Positions 22,827-35,111 are shown, counted from the first letter of the stretch. The stretch: DNA of 64,000 nt from Meandrina meandrites (GCA_963693305.1 OY855910.1:20118362-20182361), one strand, 5' to 3'. Notes: generated by a model not told the origin, from the letters alone. Translations and numbers: made by a program.

Positions 22827-25191
22827 GAGTTATTTTTTAAAAAAAATAACTCTTAGTCGGCATGAAGACGTGTTTGGCTATTAAGTGGGTGGATGGTTGA
22901 GTGGATCATTCATGTATGTATTTCACACCAATCAGATTTGGGATTCTATCAAGGACCAATCAAATTGCGGGTTGTATATTTGGATCGTTGTTATGAATAT
23001 TTGTTTTCGGTTCAAGGTACGGCCATTTTTGTTTTGCTGTAGATTCGACCTTATTGGGCCGTGTTGGTCTGAAGTCTCTATTCCAAGTCTTGATTTTTAT
23101 GTAGCTTTGGGTGAGAACATTGTGTGTGGGTTCTGAAAGCGAAAAGTGTTTGGAAATTTCATCGTGGTGAAGGTGATTCTCTTGGTTTACGAAATCAACT
23201 GGTTCAGTTGACGACACAATATGACCACTTTATATTAAAATGTTTGATGTTTTTGAGTAGAATAAATATGTATATTGAGAATAAATGTTGTGACTTCCAT
23301 TTTTAATGTGAGTGTTGTGTGTTTGCTGAACGTTTTGTTTTGGTCCCCAAATGAGAACAAACTGACGCTGTTGTTTGTAAGGCCGAGTGTTAAAGATTTG
23401 AGATTTCAACCGCGCGGTGGGTTTAAACTGTTTTCTCTCGGTTAAAAGTATAGCATTAGTAGGAGCTTTGGCTAAGTAATAACACGAGTGACCACAAATC
23501 TCTCAAGGTTTTTCTCCCAAAGAATAACGTGATTGTAAAAGCTTGAGGCATGTGCGTTTATTTGGGTTCGAGAGTTGCCAAATAATAGGTATTTTAGTGA
23601 GGTTGGAATGTGGCCGGAGAAGGTTTGACGTTTCCTGTTTAGGAATAGTAGGACTTCACTTGGGTGGTCATGAGTTATTTATTGTACTATCGTTTGAAAA
23701 GCTCATGACGTGATGATGTTACAAGGGCACGTTTTGTCTGCTAGGCAAATATTAAATTAGGTGTTTTGACAACGTGGTTGGATGGCACAGCAAGAGAAAA
23801 TCATCATTTGTGCCGCGAGTGAGGGCCGTAGGAAGGTATAGTAGTCGTTGTGCGAGTCTCGCATTTCAAGCTTCGCATTGATGGCTATCTGTAGTAGTAT
23901 GGCGGTGCAATGCGGTTATTTCCGTACCAATGACGTTATGCTTGCAAGTGTTTACGTCGGCCAAATTTATTTTCTTCCGATCTCTGAACTCGCCTCGATG
24001 AAACAGCCAAAAGATTCACTTCAACTGGCTAAACCGACAAATAGTCGCAAAATTGCAAACAAATTAACGACCGTCGCTTCTGGCGAAATAAACATGCAAA
24101 GTAAACATATTTCTTGTTTGTCACGTACCGAAAGTGAAAGCTGCAACGTCAGCGCATTCCATGGCTGACGCAATACCTTTTTAGTGTATTTAATATTCCC
24201 AACGCAAAGCGGTTGCAGTTACGTTTACTCATGGGCAAAAGAAAAAAAAAGACAGCCAGCTTTTTGGTAGTCTCCTTTACAGCCGTTGTTTGGGCTCGTC
24301 ACGCAAAAAACAACGGCTGAAAAGAAAACTAGCTTTTTGGGTGTGTAGTCAAGCGTGTAACACAACTTCATCGACAGCTATTTTTAGCACGGCCGTGGGA
24401 ATATCGGTACTGATGATGTTACGCTTACAAGTTAGGGCACGTTTCTGCTTCTGGTTGCGAAATTAATATTGTACCAGTCCAAGTAAAATCGTCACGTGGT
24501 TTGGCCGAAATGCACTGGTGACTAGAGTTGTTTGTTTCTCGCGTTCGTCGAAAGAAATTCGTCCTTGCTTGCAGAAAGGTTTCTGTTTTATATTGAAGTT
24601 TTTTTATTGATGATGAAAATAATGGAGCCATTTCAGAAACCCGAGAATACTTTGTTCTTGTTCCATCTGGCTATTCGTTTGCAATTTCTGGGTCAATTTG
24701 GCTTTCTTAGTGAGCGTGTTTGCGATTTTGTGATCATGTTTACGGTAAATGTTGTCAACAGTTTTCAATCCATGTTTTGATGTACTTAGCGGTTTTCTTT
24801 CGGCTTGGAATGAAAGGGGATGGATAGTTAAACATCAAGGTAACCTTAAAAGTGACTACCAGATATTTTTTTCTGTTTACGTTTGAAGAAATTACTGACG
24901 TATTTTTTGTCTTCAACAGTATGGTTCGATCGATCGGTTGCACACCATAGTCATATTTACAAGGGAAAGCAGCCTAATTTTAGAACATTTGCACAATTTC
25001 TTTTTAAATTGCTTTTGAGTTATTTTTCCAAAAGTAGCTCTTAGTCGGCGCGATGGACCGTGCACATGAACCATGCACAAATAGCTCAACCCATGAGATA
25101 AACCATCCTAACAGGACTGACACCCAGTTCTACCCCAAGCCACCCAATCAATTGAAAAAATAACTCCTGCACGCTTAGCGTGCCTATGTTT
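22827..25191 (+). mobile_element. Helentron-like element, copy 2
   Basis: It starts GAGTTATTTTTT and ends in hairpin GCACGCTTAGCGTGC plus CTATGTTT. It interrupts the dispersed repeat between the sequences matching 56 and 51 of the window start. The arms outside about 23910-24935 match copy 1 inversely. The private interior segment holds an open frame (23848-24168) without a recognisable domain. Confidence 0.72.
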
Positions 25192-26254
25192 TAATAATTG
25201 TGTTCAGTTTACGACCTTTTACATGCAAAGATTTACTACAGTACTTCGGAAAATGCAAACAAGTATTTTTTTGTTATTAGTTATAGTGATGGATAGCATA
25301 AAAAGCAATGTGAGTGTTTATTTTGTGGAAGGAATTCAGTAGTTTTCCGCTATCTCACGGCACCATGATTCGCAAATTATTATCCCCAATCACCGCTTTT
25401 CTGTACCAAGATAATACCGCTGGTGGTTAAATAAATGTCAGTGACAGTTGTACCAGAGGAGGTTGGACAGAAGTCACGTGGCCAATTTTGGCCAATGAGA
25501 ATGGCCTTTTTACGTGACCTTTGCAAACCGTAAAAAATATTCCACAGCGACAGAAGGTGACAGTTATTTGCGTTTTTCTGATTTGTTTTGGACGCTAGTC
25601 GTCTGAAAATTGTTCGGTGGCTTCATTTAATATTAATCCGTCCGACTGTGTAGTAATTTCAGAGGTTAGTTGATTTTTCATTGCATATTTTTGTCAAGAT
25701 CTGAAGAGCCATTTAACGGTGTTGTTAGTTTCATACGTGTCATATGACACATTTTGAAGGAAACGTTTCACGCGTTTGCTCGGGTTTTAGGCCGTAATCT
25801 TTCCATTAAGGAATAAAAGGTTCGTTAAACTTTGTTTTTACACCGTTTACCCCCTTTGACCCCGCAACCGTTTTTGAGATATTTCAAGTTAAACTTTGCC
25901 ATGTGTGATAGTTGATGTGACGAAAATATGGCGCTAGGTGTGAATACTTTCGCTGACTCCACGTTTGGAGTATAACGTCGAAAACTTCTGCTTTGATTAA
26001 TATTAAGTAATATTTGTTATTCTGACTAACGCTTGATTTATTTGGTGTAGTCTAGTAATGAGCAATCGCTCAAAGTGGGGGAAAATAGAACTGTTTCAGA
26101 GCGGCAAGAACATTGCGTGACAAGCAAAGCGTTGTGACAGTTTCGTTTGTGGTAATCTAATATCTTGATTGTGTATGTTGAATAAACGAGTGTTACAATG
26201 AGAAAACGTGTCGGTGGTTGATTTGAATATTCGTTTTATTTTCGCCGCTTATTA
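25192..26254 (+). other. Dispersed repeat, piece 3, and non-coding flank
   Basis: 25192-25240 is the inverse of 1-51. Beyond that the window offers no second copy for comparison, so the repeat may continue. No gene was seen to 26254. Confidence 0.5.
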
Positions 26255-26479
26255 GAGAGGTTAAGCATGACGTTTACGGCAAACGGCAAAAATAATTCTG
26301 ATTTTGCTCACTTTTTCTTTAGCACTTATATAAAGCCAGTCAAAAAAATAGGAAAAAAAATCCCTTAATCACAGTAAATGCAAACAATTTCCCTAAATTG
26401 TACAAACGGCTAAAATCAGACACCAAAAGTTCGATTTTTGCCGTTTGCCGTTTGCCGTAAACGTCATGCTTAACCTCCC
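26255..26479. mobile_element. MITE with GAGAGGTTAAGC termini, copy 2
   Basis: Same family as 5828-6020, with the body inverted. The flanks are TATTA and TATTG, a 5-bp duplication with one difference. It is 225 bp. Confidence 0.78.
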
Positions 26480-26484
26480 TATTG

Positions 26485-27412
26485 TGACAGTTCGAAAACG
26501 GAAACAACAAGAACCATCCCGACACTCAAACAGAACAACGGCGACTTATATCCCTCCAGTCTGTGGAAAAGTGCCTCGCTAAACGGCAAAATACACATTC
26601 GCTTTTCCGATGGAAAATCAACAAAACTGAAATAAGCGAAAAGCCATTGAGCCTAAGAAAAGGCAAACTCGGTACAGTAAAGATATATAAATTTGAAACT
26701 TCGCAGCAGTGTATAAATACTTCAAAGAGATCAGCTTGTGACTCTTGTTGGTCGAAAGCACCCATTTTGCACTATAGCGTGATGTTCACTCTTTCGCGTC
26801 TGTGTTCAAATGAAGCCGAAATGACACTCTACCCATAATTCTTCACGGGGTGCTGTCCAACCTTTTTGAGTTGTACAGAATGAAAGCCTACCTTTCACCA
26901 GAGTGTTTCGAACTAGCGTTATATTTTGTAGAAAGAGTTCGTGTTTTTGCGAGTTGTTAAAATGACGCGCGGAGGTGAAGAAATTTTTTTCACCGTCTTC
27001 AAGTTTGGTTTGGGATCAATTTATCAAGGTTGATAATTAACATTTCAAATCATGCATTGGTCTTTCAGCGTGTCTAGTTGTAATAAAAGTTTACTTCAGA
27101 AAGGAATTATTTGTCTGAATTTAGTACGCATATGGTATATTTTTTCCCACTCGCACGTTTATGTTAAATGCCGTTAAAGAGCCAGAAATGTTTGAGGGGG
27201 TGGGTGCGCGCTAATAAAAGCCTTCTAGACTGGGAGTCAATGGGTTAATGCATCGCAAATCGCTTTCAATAGTAACATTTCCCCAACGCATACTCTATGC
27301 AAAATAGGCGAATCTCGAAGAGATCTTTGATTTGACAAATGTCCTGAAAATTATCAAAGACCCCTTGTGAAACGTCATCGCTTCTGCATGCATCGCGTGC
27401 CGTTTATTTCAA
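26485..27412. other. Non-coding flank; shared 80-bp spacer at its end
   Basis: The open frame 26563-26838 has no recognisable domain. 27330-27412 repeats the spacer seen at 19025-19103. Confidence 0.4.
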
Positions 27413-28130
27413 ATGCGAGCAAGACAAAAATAACATCTGCAGCATGCAAGGCTGATACATATTATTAAAATATCATATTTTAACAGTAGTTTAGCGCTGT
27501 CAGAACCGAAAGACATTTGAACCTGAATTTTTATCAATTTTTCAAAATTATACACTTCGACGATGTTGTGTCATGTCAAAATTTAGGTCAAATTCGTGGG
27601 CCAAAATATCAACCTGGTACATGGATTTATCCGTCAAAACTATTTTTCCGAGTAAAAGTATCACTTCATCTTAGCTTTTATCGAAAAACCAGCTTGGGTA
27701 AATAAAACGGAAACATTTGACAGCGACTTGAAAACATGACACTTGAGCTAATTACGTGACACTTTGACCTTTCGTGCTGCGATCATTATCACAAACATTG
27801 ATCCAGAAAAGTCCAACTTTGGCCCTAATCTCCCGTCAGGTAGTCTGTTAACTCCCAGATATCCGAGGGAAATCGCTTATCATGTTTTAAAATCAACATA
27901 AATCTTCTAACGAACGTGTTTAGGACATATTTATTTTGAATTGCTGCATTACATCTGGCGGTTTGGCGAGATCTGACAATGCACGCGACAAAAATATCCG
28001 TTTATATATCACCATCGAGAAAAATCTTTCGTTAAACTGGAATAATAGATAGCTTATTAAATAAGCGAAACTATTTCTTACCTCTATCTAGCCTATCTTG
28101 ATGAGAAATGGTAACATTGCTGCTGCCGTT
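27413..28130. repeat. Left outer arm of the 16-37 kb palindrome
   Basis: Inverse of 35829-36549 with only scattered differences. Mirror open frames (27517-27705 and 36255-36443) encode near-identical 62-residue peptides without a known domain and are most likely chance. Confidence 0.88.
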
Positions 28131-28348
28131 ACGGTGCACGAAACGTCCATAAACTGTCGACATCCGGGTGACCGCTGCCCTCTACTTCCTAGTATCAAAT
28201 TTCTCAAAGAATGCCATAAACGTGTTTGTGGCATTGCTTTGCGAAAATCTTGTTTAGTTTGCCTTCTTTTAACATTAATATCGGACTTCATCTCACTTGA
28301 GATTAAGATTAAATAAGCAGCTGGAGAATAAAGCTTTATGCTAACAGT

Positions 28349-29180
28349 TAATGGGGCTTTTACTTCGGGTAGAAGAGCACAGAACACGTCATCAGAATGG
28401 AATTTATGATACCGCATAATTTAACACAAGTTACCACTTAATTATGTACTAGTGCATAATTATGTAGCACTCAATGTGCAGTGTAGAAGTGTAGAAGTGT
28501 GAAAGTGTGGTAGTGTGGAAGTTTGGAAGTCTAGAAGTTTGGTAGTGTGGAAGTCTGGAAGTTTGGAAGTGTAGAACTCTGGAAGTTTGGTAGTGTGGAA
28601 GTCTGGAAGTCTGGAAGTGTAGAAGTGTAGAAGTGTGGAAGTGTGGAAGTGTGGAAGTGTGGAAGTGTGGAAGTGTGGAAGTGTGGAAGTGTAGAAGTGT
28701 GGAAGTGTGGAAGTGTAGAAGTGTGGAAGCGTGGAAGCGTGGAAGTGTGGAAGCGTGGAAGCGTGGAAGTGTGGAAGTGTGGAAGTGTGGAAGTGTGGAA
28801 GTGTGGAAGTGTGGAAGTGTGGAAGTGTGGAAGTGTAGAAGTCTGGAAGTGTAGAAGTCTGGAAGTCTGGAAGTCTGGAAGTCTGGAAGTCTGGAAGCCT
28901 GGAAGTCTGGAAGCCTGAATTCTGGAAGTGTGGAAGTGTGGAAGTATGTAGGTGTGAAAAGAAGAAAAGAATGAAGGTAAAACTCACTGGCACATAAAGA
29001 ATTAAAAAAATATTTTTTATCAATAAATATCTTCAATAAATATCTTTAGAAATCTTGGTTTTCCTTGATTTCAATACTTGAGAACTGTAACAACAACAGA
29101 GATGGAAATATATAATATTCTGCTATTCACAATTAATTTTTTTTTTGCATAATGCTTAAAGGTTCTTGTATATCATTGAT
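28349..29180. repeat. Left inner arm, including minisatellite
   Basis: Inverse of 31248-31992. The match stops exactly at the target duplication of the RTE-like LINE. The 215 bp between this and the outer arm (28131-28348) correspond to 3.8 kb on the other side. Confidence 0.85.
28481..28945. repeat. 10-bp minisatellite, left array
   Basis: About 46 units of GTGTGGAAGT or GTCTGGAAGT, with GTGTAGAAGT and GCGTGGAAGC variants. Ten is not a multiple of three, so all frames stay open; the long 'proteins' here (up to 195 residues) are artefacts. Confidence 0.95.
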
Positions 29181-29184
29181 TGTA

Positions 29185-31039
29185 TTGGCATTATCGGACA
29201 TTCTCGTCCATAATTTTAGCATGAGTTCGTAATTGTACATTTCCTTAAACATTTTCTGAGATGGCTTTGGAGTCCAATTCTTGATTGGCAGATGCAGTGA
29301 CAAGAACCACAGACATAGGTGGAATTAGTGGGTGGAGCAAGGGCCCTGGCTTTCTGACGTTCTCTCCTGGTATCCACTGTGATGTGCAGAAGCTTTTCTT
29401 CCTCTTGTAGGGCTTTGGCACAATTTGTTTTCCATGCACTCTTGTCACTGGCAAGAGTCTCCCACGAATCGGTTGGAAGACCAATGGCCTGCCTGTCCCT
29501 CTTAACCACATCCTTGAAACGGAGCTTGGGTCATCCAACCGGTCTTTTTCCTTGTGCTAGTTCTCCGTACAAGAGTTGCTTGGGAATGCGGCCCTCATCC
29601 ATTCGATGAACATGGCCAATCCACCGCAGACGTCTTTGGCGAAGAAGGGTATATACGGAAGGGATGACTGCTCTCTCCAAGACAGCACTGTTCGTAATGT
29701 GGTCCTGCCAGGAGATGGAGAGGATGCGCCGCAAGCAACGCAGGTGGAACACATTCAGGTGATTTTCCAGGACTCGCTGCCATAGAGGAGCGTGCTGATG
29801 ATGCAGGCTCTGTATACAGCTATTTTGGTGGGAGTAGTGAGCTTATGGTTTTCCCAGACACGTTGTGAAAGCTTTGACATGTTGGTTGCAGCGTGCCCAA
29901 TCCTCTTTCCTAGTTCTGTGTCAAGGGAGGTGGTGCTAGTGAGAGTAGAACCAAGGTAGATGAAGCCGTTGACCGTTTCAACTGCATAGTCCTTGATGAA
30001 AAGAGAGGAGGAAGCGTCGGTACCCTGAGTCATGATTTTGGTTTTTTTGAGGCTGATGGTTAGGCCGAAGTCATCACAGGCGTTCGAAAAGCCATTGAGG
30101 AGGTTCTGGAGATCGTTGTCACTTTGAGCAACCAGAGCTGCATCGTCGGCAAATAAAAAGTCTCTGAGGAGAACTTGGCTGAGTTTGGTTTTCGATCTGA
30201 GTCGCGCAAGATTGAAAAGTTTGCCATCAGTGCGGGAACGTAGAAAAATGCCAGCATTTGTTGATCTAAAGGCATGTTTCAGGAGCACTGAGAAAAAGAC
30301 TCCAAAGAGGGCGGGAGCCAGCACACAGCCTTGTTTGACTCCGCTGCGAATGTTGAATGCCTCAGACATGTTGCCATCGATACGAACAGTTCCGTGCATG
30401 TTGTTGTGGAAAGACTCCAGAAAGCTCAGAAGCTTTGGTGGGCAGCGGATGAGAGGCAGGATCTTAAAGAGGCCACCTCTGCTAACCAGATCAAAAGCCT
30501 TAGTGAAATCAATGAAGGCAATGAAGAGAGGCTGTCGTTGTTCCCTGCAATTTTCTTGTAGCTGTCGCACAAAGAAAATCATATCATCTGTTGAGCGTTG
30601 CGATTGAAAACCACACTGAGATTCAGGGTACACTCTTTCTGCAAGCTGCTGAAGGCAACGAAGTGCCACACGGGCAAAGAGCTTGCCAGCAAGAGATGCC
30701 GCAATAATTGTTACAGTCACTGCGGTCACCATTGTTCTTGTACAGCGTTGTGATAATAGAATCTCGCATCTCTTGGGGGACTGCTCCCTCCTCCCAGCAT
30801 TTGCACAACAACTGATGGAGTACATTGTGAAGCTGGGCACCGCCACATTTAAAGACCTCTGCGGGTATACCATCTGATCCTGGTGCCCTGCCCGATGAAA
30901 TTTCTTTGATGGCATCTAGAAGCTCCTCTAGAATAGGGGCATTATCTAGTTCAGGCATGTTTGGCAGTCTCTCGATCTGGTCGAGTGCAGTTGCGGAGAC
31001 TAGGTTTTCATGGTCGTAGAGCTGAATAGTGTTCAACCC
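29185..31039 (-). pseudogene. RTE/BovB-like LINE ORF2 fragment (RT to C-terminus)
   Basis: It is flanked by ATCATTGATTGTA at 29172-29184 and 31040-31052, a 13-bp target duplication. From right to left: GRAPGSDGIPAEVFK, CWEEGAVPQEMRDS, NNGDRSDCNNY, GKLFARVALR, the RT motif A block IAFIDFTKAFD, SGVKQGCVLAPALF, and the catalytic FADD block. C-terminal blocks follow: LRRILSISWQDH, RRLRWIGHVHRM, and a CCHH-type finger (C-x2-C ... H-x3-C, about 29290-29235). The stop is at 29216. Frame changes near 30710 and 29765 and a stop at 29531 inactivate it. It is 5'-truncated, lacking the endonuclease. The clade call is tentative. Confidence 0.88.
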
Positions 31040-31247
31040 ATCATTGATTGTAAGAGCTGAGAAATGTAACAACAACAGAAATGGCAAAAAGAAATTACAC
31101 TTTTTTTGTGCCATACTGGTAATTACTCTTGTAATAATTATGTTATAAATAAACTCTCTAAAGGGAAACAAAACTTATCAATTACTATTTAACTCCTTAT
31201 CAAACATTTATGAAAACATTAACACTATCTGAATATAACACAGGTAA

Positions 31248-31992
31248 ACATCAATGATATACAAGAACCTTTAAGCATATGCAAAAAAAAAGTTAATTGT
31301 GAATAGCAGAATATTATATATTTCCATCTCTGTTATTGTTACAGTTCTCAAGTATTGAAATCAAGGAAAACCAAGATTTCTAAAGATATTTATTGAAGAT
31401 ATTTATTGATAAAAAATATTTTTTTAATTCTTTATGTGCCAGTGAGTTTTACCTTCATTCTTTTCTTCTTTTCACACCTACATACTTCCACACTTCCACA
31501 CTTCCAGAATTCAGGCTTCCAGACTTCCAGGCTTCCAGACTTCCAGACTTCCAGACTTCCAGACTTCTACACTTCCAGACTTCCAGACTTCCAGACTTCC
31601 ACACTTCCTGTCTTCCAGACTTCTACACTTCCAGACTTCCAGACTTCCACACTTCTACACTTCCACACCTCCAGACTTCCAGACTTCCAGACTTCTACAC
31701 TTCCACACTTCTACACTTCTACACTTCCAGACTTCCAGACTTCCACACTACCAAACTTCCAGAGTTCTACACTTCCAAACTTCCAGACTTCCACACTACC
31801 AAACTTCTAGACTTCCAAACTTCCACACTACCACACTTTCACACTTCTACACTTCTACACTGCACATTGAGTGCTACATAATTATGCACTAGTACATAAT
31901 TAAGTGGTAACTTGTGTTAAATTATGCGGTATCATAAATTCCATTCTGATGACGTGTTCTGTGCTCTTCTACCCGAAGTAAAAGCCGTTAAT
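31248..31992. repeat. Right inner arm, including minisatellite
   Basis: Inverse of 28349-29180. The right array is shorter, consistent with slippage since the arms formed. Confidence 0.85.
31485..31862. repeat. 10-bp minisatellite, right array
   Basis: About 37 units of ACTTCCAGAC or ACTTCCACAC, the inverse of the left array; richer in the CAGAC variant. Confidence 0.95.
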
Positions 31993-32188
31993 GGCTTCTT
32001 GTGGTTTTGCCCAACTTGTTGGAGGAGCTTGTGGATCCAGTGCCGACAATCCGGCAAATATGAAATGCGTCGCTGTGGAAATTTACAAATCATATATCCA
32101 AGGTCATCTGGAAGACTCTCTATTAGACTGTGAAGCAAAACTCTTTCTCGCTCGAGCAGGGAAGCCTGGAGGTAAGGCAGCACTGGGT
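31991..32188 (+). other. Coding-like segment, possible exon
   Basis: Begins MASCGFAQLVGGACGSS and stays open through EIYKSYIQGHLEDSLLDCE to a good splice donor (GGTATGTTTT) at about 32186. It is not recognised. It starts where the palindrome homology ends. The codon composition looks more protein-like than its neighbours, but one exon without a partner is weak evidence. Confidence 0.3.
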
Positions 32189-32189
32189 A

Positions 32190-32920
32190 TGTTTTGTATT
32201 TTTATTTTTAATTGGGTCACAATTATAGTGATCGTCAAATTTATTCGTGGATTTGCGTTGTAAACAGCATACAAAATTTGAGGAGAGAGGCATGATGTAG
32301 GATGAGACCTCGTCTAAAGGTCATTATACATTGTCTGCGCACGAGAAGTCAGTGTTGCATCTGCTAAGTGTCACACATTACGCAGGACTGTCACGCTTAA
32401 ATTCCCGAAGTGTTAAGGCATGTCGCGGCTGGTTGTCTTTTATGACACACTGTTCGAAGTAGGTTCTTGAATTCTGTAGCCTTTTTATTCTTTGAACCGT
32501 ATATCCCGAAATGCCAGAAAATATTGGACGCAGTCAGAGAAATAGGGAAGGCTTGATAATGGGGTGTACACGCAGCTGACAGAAATACAGTTGTCACGCA
32601 CTTAGGTTGCAAAAACTTTTGAGTTGTGGATAGTTATGATAAGCATTTCAACATTGGCTTGCAGGGTCGATGGAGGGGTGTTTGATATAGGCGTCTCTCA
32701 TCTCGAGATAATCATTTGCCCAAGACATTTGGTAACATACTTATTTGGTATCAGATGGCGATCTAATAGGACGATCTGTACTGCTCCGAGCTCCTGGTGT
32801 TCACACCCAGCTAAGAAGGTCAAAGGAGAACGCGGTATTACCGTATCCCAGTACAGAAAGTTGCTTCACTCGACTGGTGTGTTAATACCCGTGGCGTCGC
32901 GAATTGTATACCGTAAATGA
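32190..32920. other. Non-coding or unassigned
   Basis: The open frame 32624-32920 ends RKLLHSTGVLIPVASRIVYR but has no recognised domain. Confidence 0.35.
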
Positions 32921-33235
32921 TCTAATAAACGCCCTCTCTCAAATAAACACCTCGTATCTAATAAGCGCCCCCCTTGAGGTAAAAAGTTTGTATTAGACGT
33001 CTCCCTCTAATAAACGCTCCGTGTCTAATAGATGCCCCCTCCCCCCTCCCCATCCCAAAACTCGTCTCCGATGACGATGAAGACATCGATATCAAACTAT
33101 GAACGACATATGCGCAGATTGGATTAGTCTCCTACTCACAAACTCTTTTTTTTATCTTACTATACGCGTCTTACTTGTCTTGTTGACGTTAAAGTGAAAT
33201 AAGCGCCTCCCTCTAATAAACGCCACATATCTATT
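32921..33235. repeat. Interspersed repeat with TCTAATAAACGCC words
   Basis: CTAATAAACGC, AATAAGCGCC and TAATAGATGCC recur five to six times at 32930-33230. This looks like a degenerate tandem or MITE-type repeat. Confidence 0.6.
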
Positions 33236-33345
33236 TAAAGTGCACATGACACGAAAAATATTTTCTGCTTATTTGAAAGGCCTTTCGAAGTACAGAAGAA
33301 TGGCATTTTTCTTTTCGAAATATCTTTCTTCGTTCCAGAGATATT

Positions 33346-34314
33346 GTCATTTTTGTATTTATGACGTCATAAGATTTGCAACTAAAAATGATAAAATACT
33401 GAATAAAAAATATCTCTTGAAATATTGAAGAAGTGTTATTGAAACTTGGCACCACAAATGTGCATCAGAAAAGGAACAAAATGTCAGCCTAAGTATTGTT
33501 GCCATAGCAACTATTTCAGCTCCAGTCTCTCTCTGTCACCTCTAAAGTGAGACAAAGGGTCCTGCTTGGAACAGACATAGTTCCCATGTTGTCTTAATTC
33601 CAATCATCGGATTGGCTGCGCTAGATGGTTCTTGGTTTAAGACAAAAACTAGGAATTTCAGTTTTATTGAGACAGCACCAGCGGCAAAACTGTTGTCATG
33701 GCAACAGCCTTAAGGGTGTCATTTTGTTCCTTTTGTGATGCACATTTGTGGTGCCAAGTTTCAAGAACACTGCTTCAATATTTCAAGAGATATTTTTTAT
33801 TCAGTATTTTATCATTTTTAGTTGCAAATCTTATGACACCATCAAGATCTAGTATTAATTAATCTATTAAGATCTAGTAACAGCATTCAGTTAGAGAGAT
33901 CCTTAATTAATAATACTCTGCAGGACCAAACTGCAAGTTTATTTAACAAGTTGCCCAGCAGCGTGAGGTGCTGCCAAGACTATAGTAAATTTTGTAGACA
34001 CCACAAACATTATTTTGAAGAGAGCTTTAGAACTTCTGGAATAATTTTAATTATTTATCTATTCATTTATTTATTTTATTATATCTTAAGTTATTCTTCT
34101 TATACATATATATTTTAATTCACATAATTAGTACATATAATGAAGTTAGTTTATTTAAGTTAGTTTAATTAACATAAGTCCAATACAATTTTATCTCGTT
34201 TACATATAGATATAAATTTTTAGATATACATGTATTTTTATCCTTTTACAATTGTAAATTTAGTTAGCATCGGGCAGGTGAAGAGCCACTTTGTGGATAT
34301 ACTGTCCGAAATGC

Positions 34315-34356
<42 letters not shown>

Positions 34357-34397
34357 CTGATTTGCATAATACAAAAATGACAATATCTCTGGAACGA
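33346..34397. mobile_element. Foldback repeat with LINE insertion
   Basis: The left arm, 33346 to about 33500, starts CGTTCCAGAGATATTGTCAT. Its inverse is at 33665-33838 and continues at 34366-34397, split by a LINE end. The loop holds a pair of GTTGCCATAGCAAC-like words. Confidence 0.75.
33839..34362 (+). pseudogene. LINE 3' end with (ATT)n tail
   Basis: Reads TASLFNKLPSSVR, then KHYFEESFRTSG, the LINE ORF2 C-terminal W/F-N-x-L-P-x-x-V-R block. An AT-rich UTR and about 14 ATT units (34315-34357) follow. It interrupts one arm of the foldback, whose other arm gives the empty site (near 33378). Confidence 0.7.
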
Positions 34398-34432
34398 GTC
34401 AAAGGCCCTATGAGGCCACGACTGTTTTTTTA

Positions 34433-35050
34433 AGCGATGACGTCATCGTTTAATGTGTTCGTGCGAATTCTTGTTGCTTTTATTTAACAATTGACGAATT
34501 AAATCGTCGAAGTCGAACGTGCATCATTTGTAAAGATCTATACGGATTTACGTTGTTTTTCATTTTGTTTTGCATTGGTTGTAAAAGAAGCAAGCTCCAA
34601 GCAGACAAATTCTAGTTTGCGTGTTTTCGTGCTAGCGTGTGTACTCTTTTCCCTCTACAGCGTGTACGATTGATGTTCAATTTCTGGAATGTGTTTTGAT
34701 AGATTACTGTGAAGATTAAGCGTCGCATAAAATTTATTTTGAAATCGGCTAGGTTGACCTTTGTTGCGTGACACTGATAATCTTCTGTCAGCTGGCGATT
34801 ACACAAACTTCGCTTTCAATTTCGCTTTCACCATCACATGCAAACTTAAGAAAATTCTGTTGATTTTTCTATAGGGCAGAATACACAGAAATATGTTCAC
34901 AATCGATTTTCAAATTATCATCACATACCCATCAAAACAAAACCATTAGCGCGTAAAGTACAGTGGTCTGTCATCGGTCTTAATAAACCGCAACGTCAAA
35001 CTGAGAGTGGCGTTACATGTAGGTCTGCCAACCATCTGTCAACGGCGTAA
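34433..35050. other. AAGCGATGACGTCAT-type repeat edge and non-coding flank
   Basis: The motif TTTTTTTAAGCGATGACGTCAT at 34427-34448 is the same as the starts of the tandem units at 16433 and 18210, but the sequence after it differs. Nothing else was recognised. Confidence 0.45.
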
Positions 35051-35111
35051 AAATACTGAAGACTATAAAAAAGCAGAAACCGATACAACGTAGAAAGGTT
35101 TTAAATTTGTG

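Noticed and set aside
22230..23217. Mirror open frames in the two Helentron arms (about 81-85 residues)
   Set aside because: They lie in inverted copies of the same non-coding element, start and stop inconsistently, and show no domain.
28449..29036. Long overlapping open frames (187-195 residues) rich in HFHTSTLP or WKCGSVEV, and matching ones at 31393-31881
   Set aside because: They are translations of a 10-bp minisatellite that is open in every frame on both strands; not genes.
28481..31862. CRISPR-like array because of regular short repeats
   Set aside because: The units are directly adjacent 10-mers with no spacers, in eukaryotic DNA.
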